Origin: Sphingobacteriales bacterium 44-15
Lineage (GTDB): Bacteria; Bacteroidota; Bacteroidia; Chitinophagales; Chitinophagaceae
Direction of reading: 5' to 3'
Length of the DNA: 64,000 nucleotides
Assembly: GCA_001899685.1 (NCBI GenBank)
Contig: MKWG01000011.1
Coordinates: 458,938 to 522,937, forward strand
Positions within the stretch are counted from its first letter, which is position 1. The number at the start of each line of letters is the position of its first letter. The notes under the pieces are model-generated. The model saw only the letters and a list, made by a program, of their open reading frames with translations. It did not search any database and was not told where the DNA came from. Shown here piece by piece: positions 62,777 through 64,000 of this stretch. The position numbers and the translations under genes are program-made.

Positions 62777-64000
62777 CTATTTAAAAATGTTCATTTCCTC
62801 ATCATAAACAGGGCTTTGTACGCTTAAGAAATTTAAAACACTATGAAACACGTGGTTTTGAGACAATGTTTTATTGGGCTTGAGTTGTTTTGAATTATCG
62901 GATGTCCAAACAATAAAAGGGATCTCATATTGTTCTTTAGGAGCAATGCTTAAAGGTAATCCATGCATATATAGATTTTTTTCTCCCAAAGATTCTCCAT
63001 GGTCTGAAACAAAAAGCATTGCACTTTTATACTCTTTTAATTGTTTTAAATCTTCAATTACATTGTGCAAAAAATAATCCGTGTAGACAATCGTATTATC
63101 ATATGCATTGATCAGTTCCTCCTGGGAACAATTTCCCAATTCAACACTATTGCAAACTGGTTTAAAAGTTTCAAACTGAGGAGGGTATTTCTTACTATAT
63201 GTAGGTCCATGACTTATACTTGTGTGTAATATAACCAGTACTTTATTTTTTTTACTGGCTAATATTTGGTCTTTTAGTCCGTTTAAAAGAACCTCATCGT
63301 AATTGCAACCTTCTCCTTTGCAATTTAGCATTAAGGCATCTTTGTTTTGATAATTTTTGATATGAACAGGAGGCTCGCCCCAATTTGTGGTTCTCCAAAT
63401 AACTTCTACATTATTCCTGTATAAATAATTGGGTAAAATCTCATACAGATCATCGGTATTGGCATGCTCTAAAATACATTTTACGCCCGCTGTAGTATAT
63501 GTGGCACAGGAAGTGGCGTCAAAATGGAATACATTTTGTGTTTTGGAAAGCAGCGAATTCGTGTTTCTTCCATATCCATACAAAGAAAAATTTTGCTTTC
63601 TTGCGGACTCTCCTATAACTAAAACAACAACCGATTTTTCATTGTCTTTTATAGTGGCATCCGGTAATAAAATTTCCTTTTTATTTTTCTGATGCTGATG
63701 GATGTAATAAAGCGAAATGTTTACGGAATAAGACCAGGGCATGGCAAGCCCGCCTAATTGCTTTGAATTTTTATCAATCCATAACCAGTGGCTCGCATTC
63801 GCAAATGCCAGTATGGCGATAAATAATAAAGTAAGGGAAGAAGTGATCAAAAATCTCTTCAATGTTACGTTTATTATTTTCATTTTAATGATGTAAATAC
63901 CGGGGATAACGCCAAGCAGAATAATGTATAAAATCAATTTTATTGAAAAGAAACTGCTGGCTTCTTCGTAATTGGTATTGATCACATTACCAATCATACT
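62777..64000 (-). CDS. EptA-type lipid A phosphoethanolamine transferase (5' end outside window)
   Basis: This membrane enzyme adds phosphoethanolamine to lipid A or another envelope glycolipid. The frame is still open at the right end (S-M-I-G-N-V), so the first membrane helices are missing. Visible are two further membrane segments, a periplasmic sulfatase-like domain with VVLVIGESARKQNFSLYGYG, the candidate acceptor Thr region SCATYTTAGVKCIL, and the metal segments SDHGESLGEKNLYMHGLP. The canonical ...SVPC... stretch reads AGVKC here. EptA relatives cause polymyxin resistance in other bacteria (known of the family); that role is not shown here. Confidence 0.93.
   Translation of the reverse strand, partial: SMIGNVINTNYEEASSFFSIKLILYIILLGVIPGIYIIKMKIINVTLKRFLITSSLTLLFIAILAFANASHWLWIDKNSKQLGGLAMPWSYSVNISLYYIHQHQKNKKEILLPDATIKDNEKSVVVLVIGESARKQNFSLYGYGRNTNSLLSKTQNVFHFDATSCATYTTAGVKCILEHANTDDLYEILPNYLYRNNVEVIWRTTNWGEPPVHIKNYQNKDALMLNCKGEGCNYDEVLLNGLKDQILASKKNKVLVILHTSISHGPTYSKKYPPQFETFKPVCNSVELGNCSQEELINAYDNTIVYTDYFLHNVIEDLKQLKEYKSAMLFVSDHGESLGEKNLYMHGLPLSIAPKEQYEIPFIVWTSDNSKQLKPNKTLSQNHVFHSVLNFLSVQSPVYDEEMNIFK

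Overview
This window looks like a chromosomal segment from a Bacteroidota bacterium, most likely Chitinophagaceae-like. That placement is an inference. It rests on a SusC/SusD pair, LytTR/LytS-type signalling, tandem DUF3857 proteins, an ECF sigma factor followed by an anti-sigma/beta-barrel protein, a CtlX-type hydrolase, many lipoproteins with C-K-K after the lipobox, and one TAnnTTTG-type promoter. No rRNA, tRNA, CRISPR array, prophage or intact insertion sequence is visible. Both ends cut through genes: a SusC receptor on the left and a phosphoethanolamine transferase on the right.

Layout. (1) 1-10 kb: a polysaccharide utilisation locus on the + strand, made of SusC, SusD, a TIG-domain surface glycan-binding lipoprotein, a clan GH-A-like glycosidase lipoprotein, a GH9 enzyme and a small carboxypeptidase-regulatory-like protein. 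(2) 10-17 kb, - strand: an exported serine hydrolase, an exported transglutaminase-like protein, aspartate aminotransferase and xylose isomerase. (3) 17-22.4 kb: two adjacent DUF3857 proteins, then queG. (4) 22.5-26.6 kb: an ECF sigma factor, an anti-sigma/beta-barrel fusion, an LVIVD-repeat protein and a small barrel, all in one - strand run. (5) 26.6-31 kb: aat, a pirin-like cupin, an unknown protein, an intradiol-dioxygenase-like lipoprotein, and a LytTR regulator with its LytS-type kinase. (6) 31-38 kb: an MFS transporter and a TolC/MacB-permease/MacA efflux cluster with no ATPase gene. (7) 38.6-41 kb: an arginine-deiminase-like protein and CtlX. (8) 41-53 kb: thiolase, a haem/HEAT-repeat protein with a sugar-isomerase-like partner, a DUF2130 coiled-coil protein, an MtfA-like peptidase, a TlpA-like thioredoxin and LysA. 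(9) 53-64 kb: a decayed 1.2 kb gap, an AraC regulator, CcmC/CcmD, an alpha/beta hydrolase, an ABC permease, a TonB-type receptor and EptA.

The most distinctive signal is in the spacers. A family of about eleven short palindromic elements (consensus halves TGTCAAACGTGAGAGGTGA and CTCTCACTTTTCACGATAA) sits almost always within a few tens of bases of a stop codon, including each of three consecutive spacers in the efflux cluster. Two copies carry an identical 40-bp GC-rich hairpin. The window also holds the C-terminal remnant of a REP-associated (IS200-like, Y1) tyrosine transposase at 43059-43220, the class of enzyme known elsewhere to move such palindromes. A second notable structure is a 384-bp segment at 32681-33064 bounded by perfect 17-bp inverted repeats and containing a branched, multi-stem inverted repeat. 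A remnant of a TonB-dependent receptor lies at 57414-57542.
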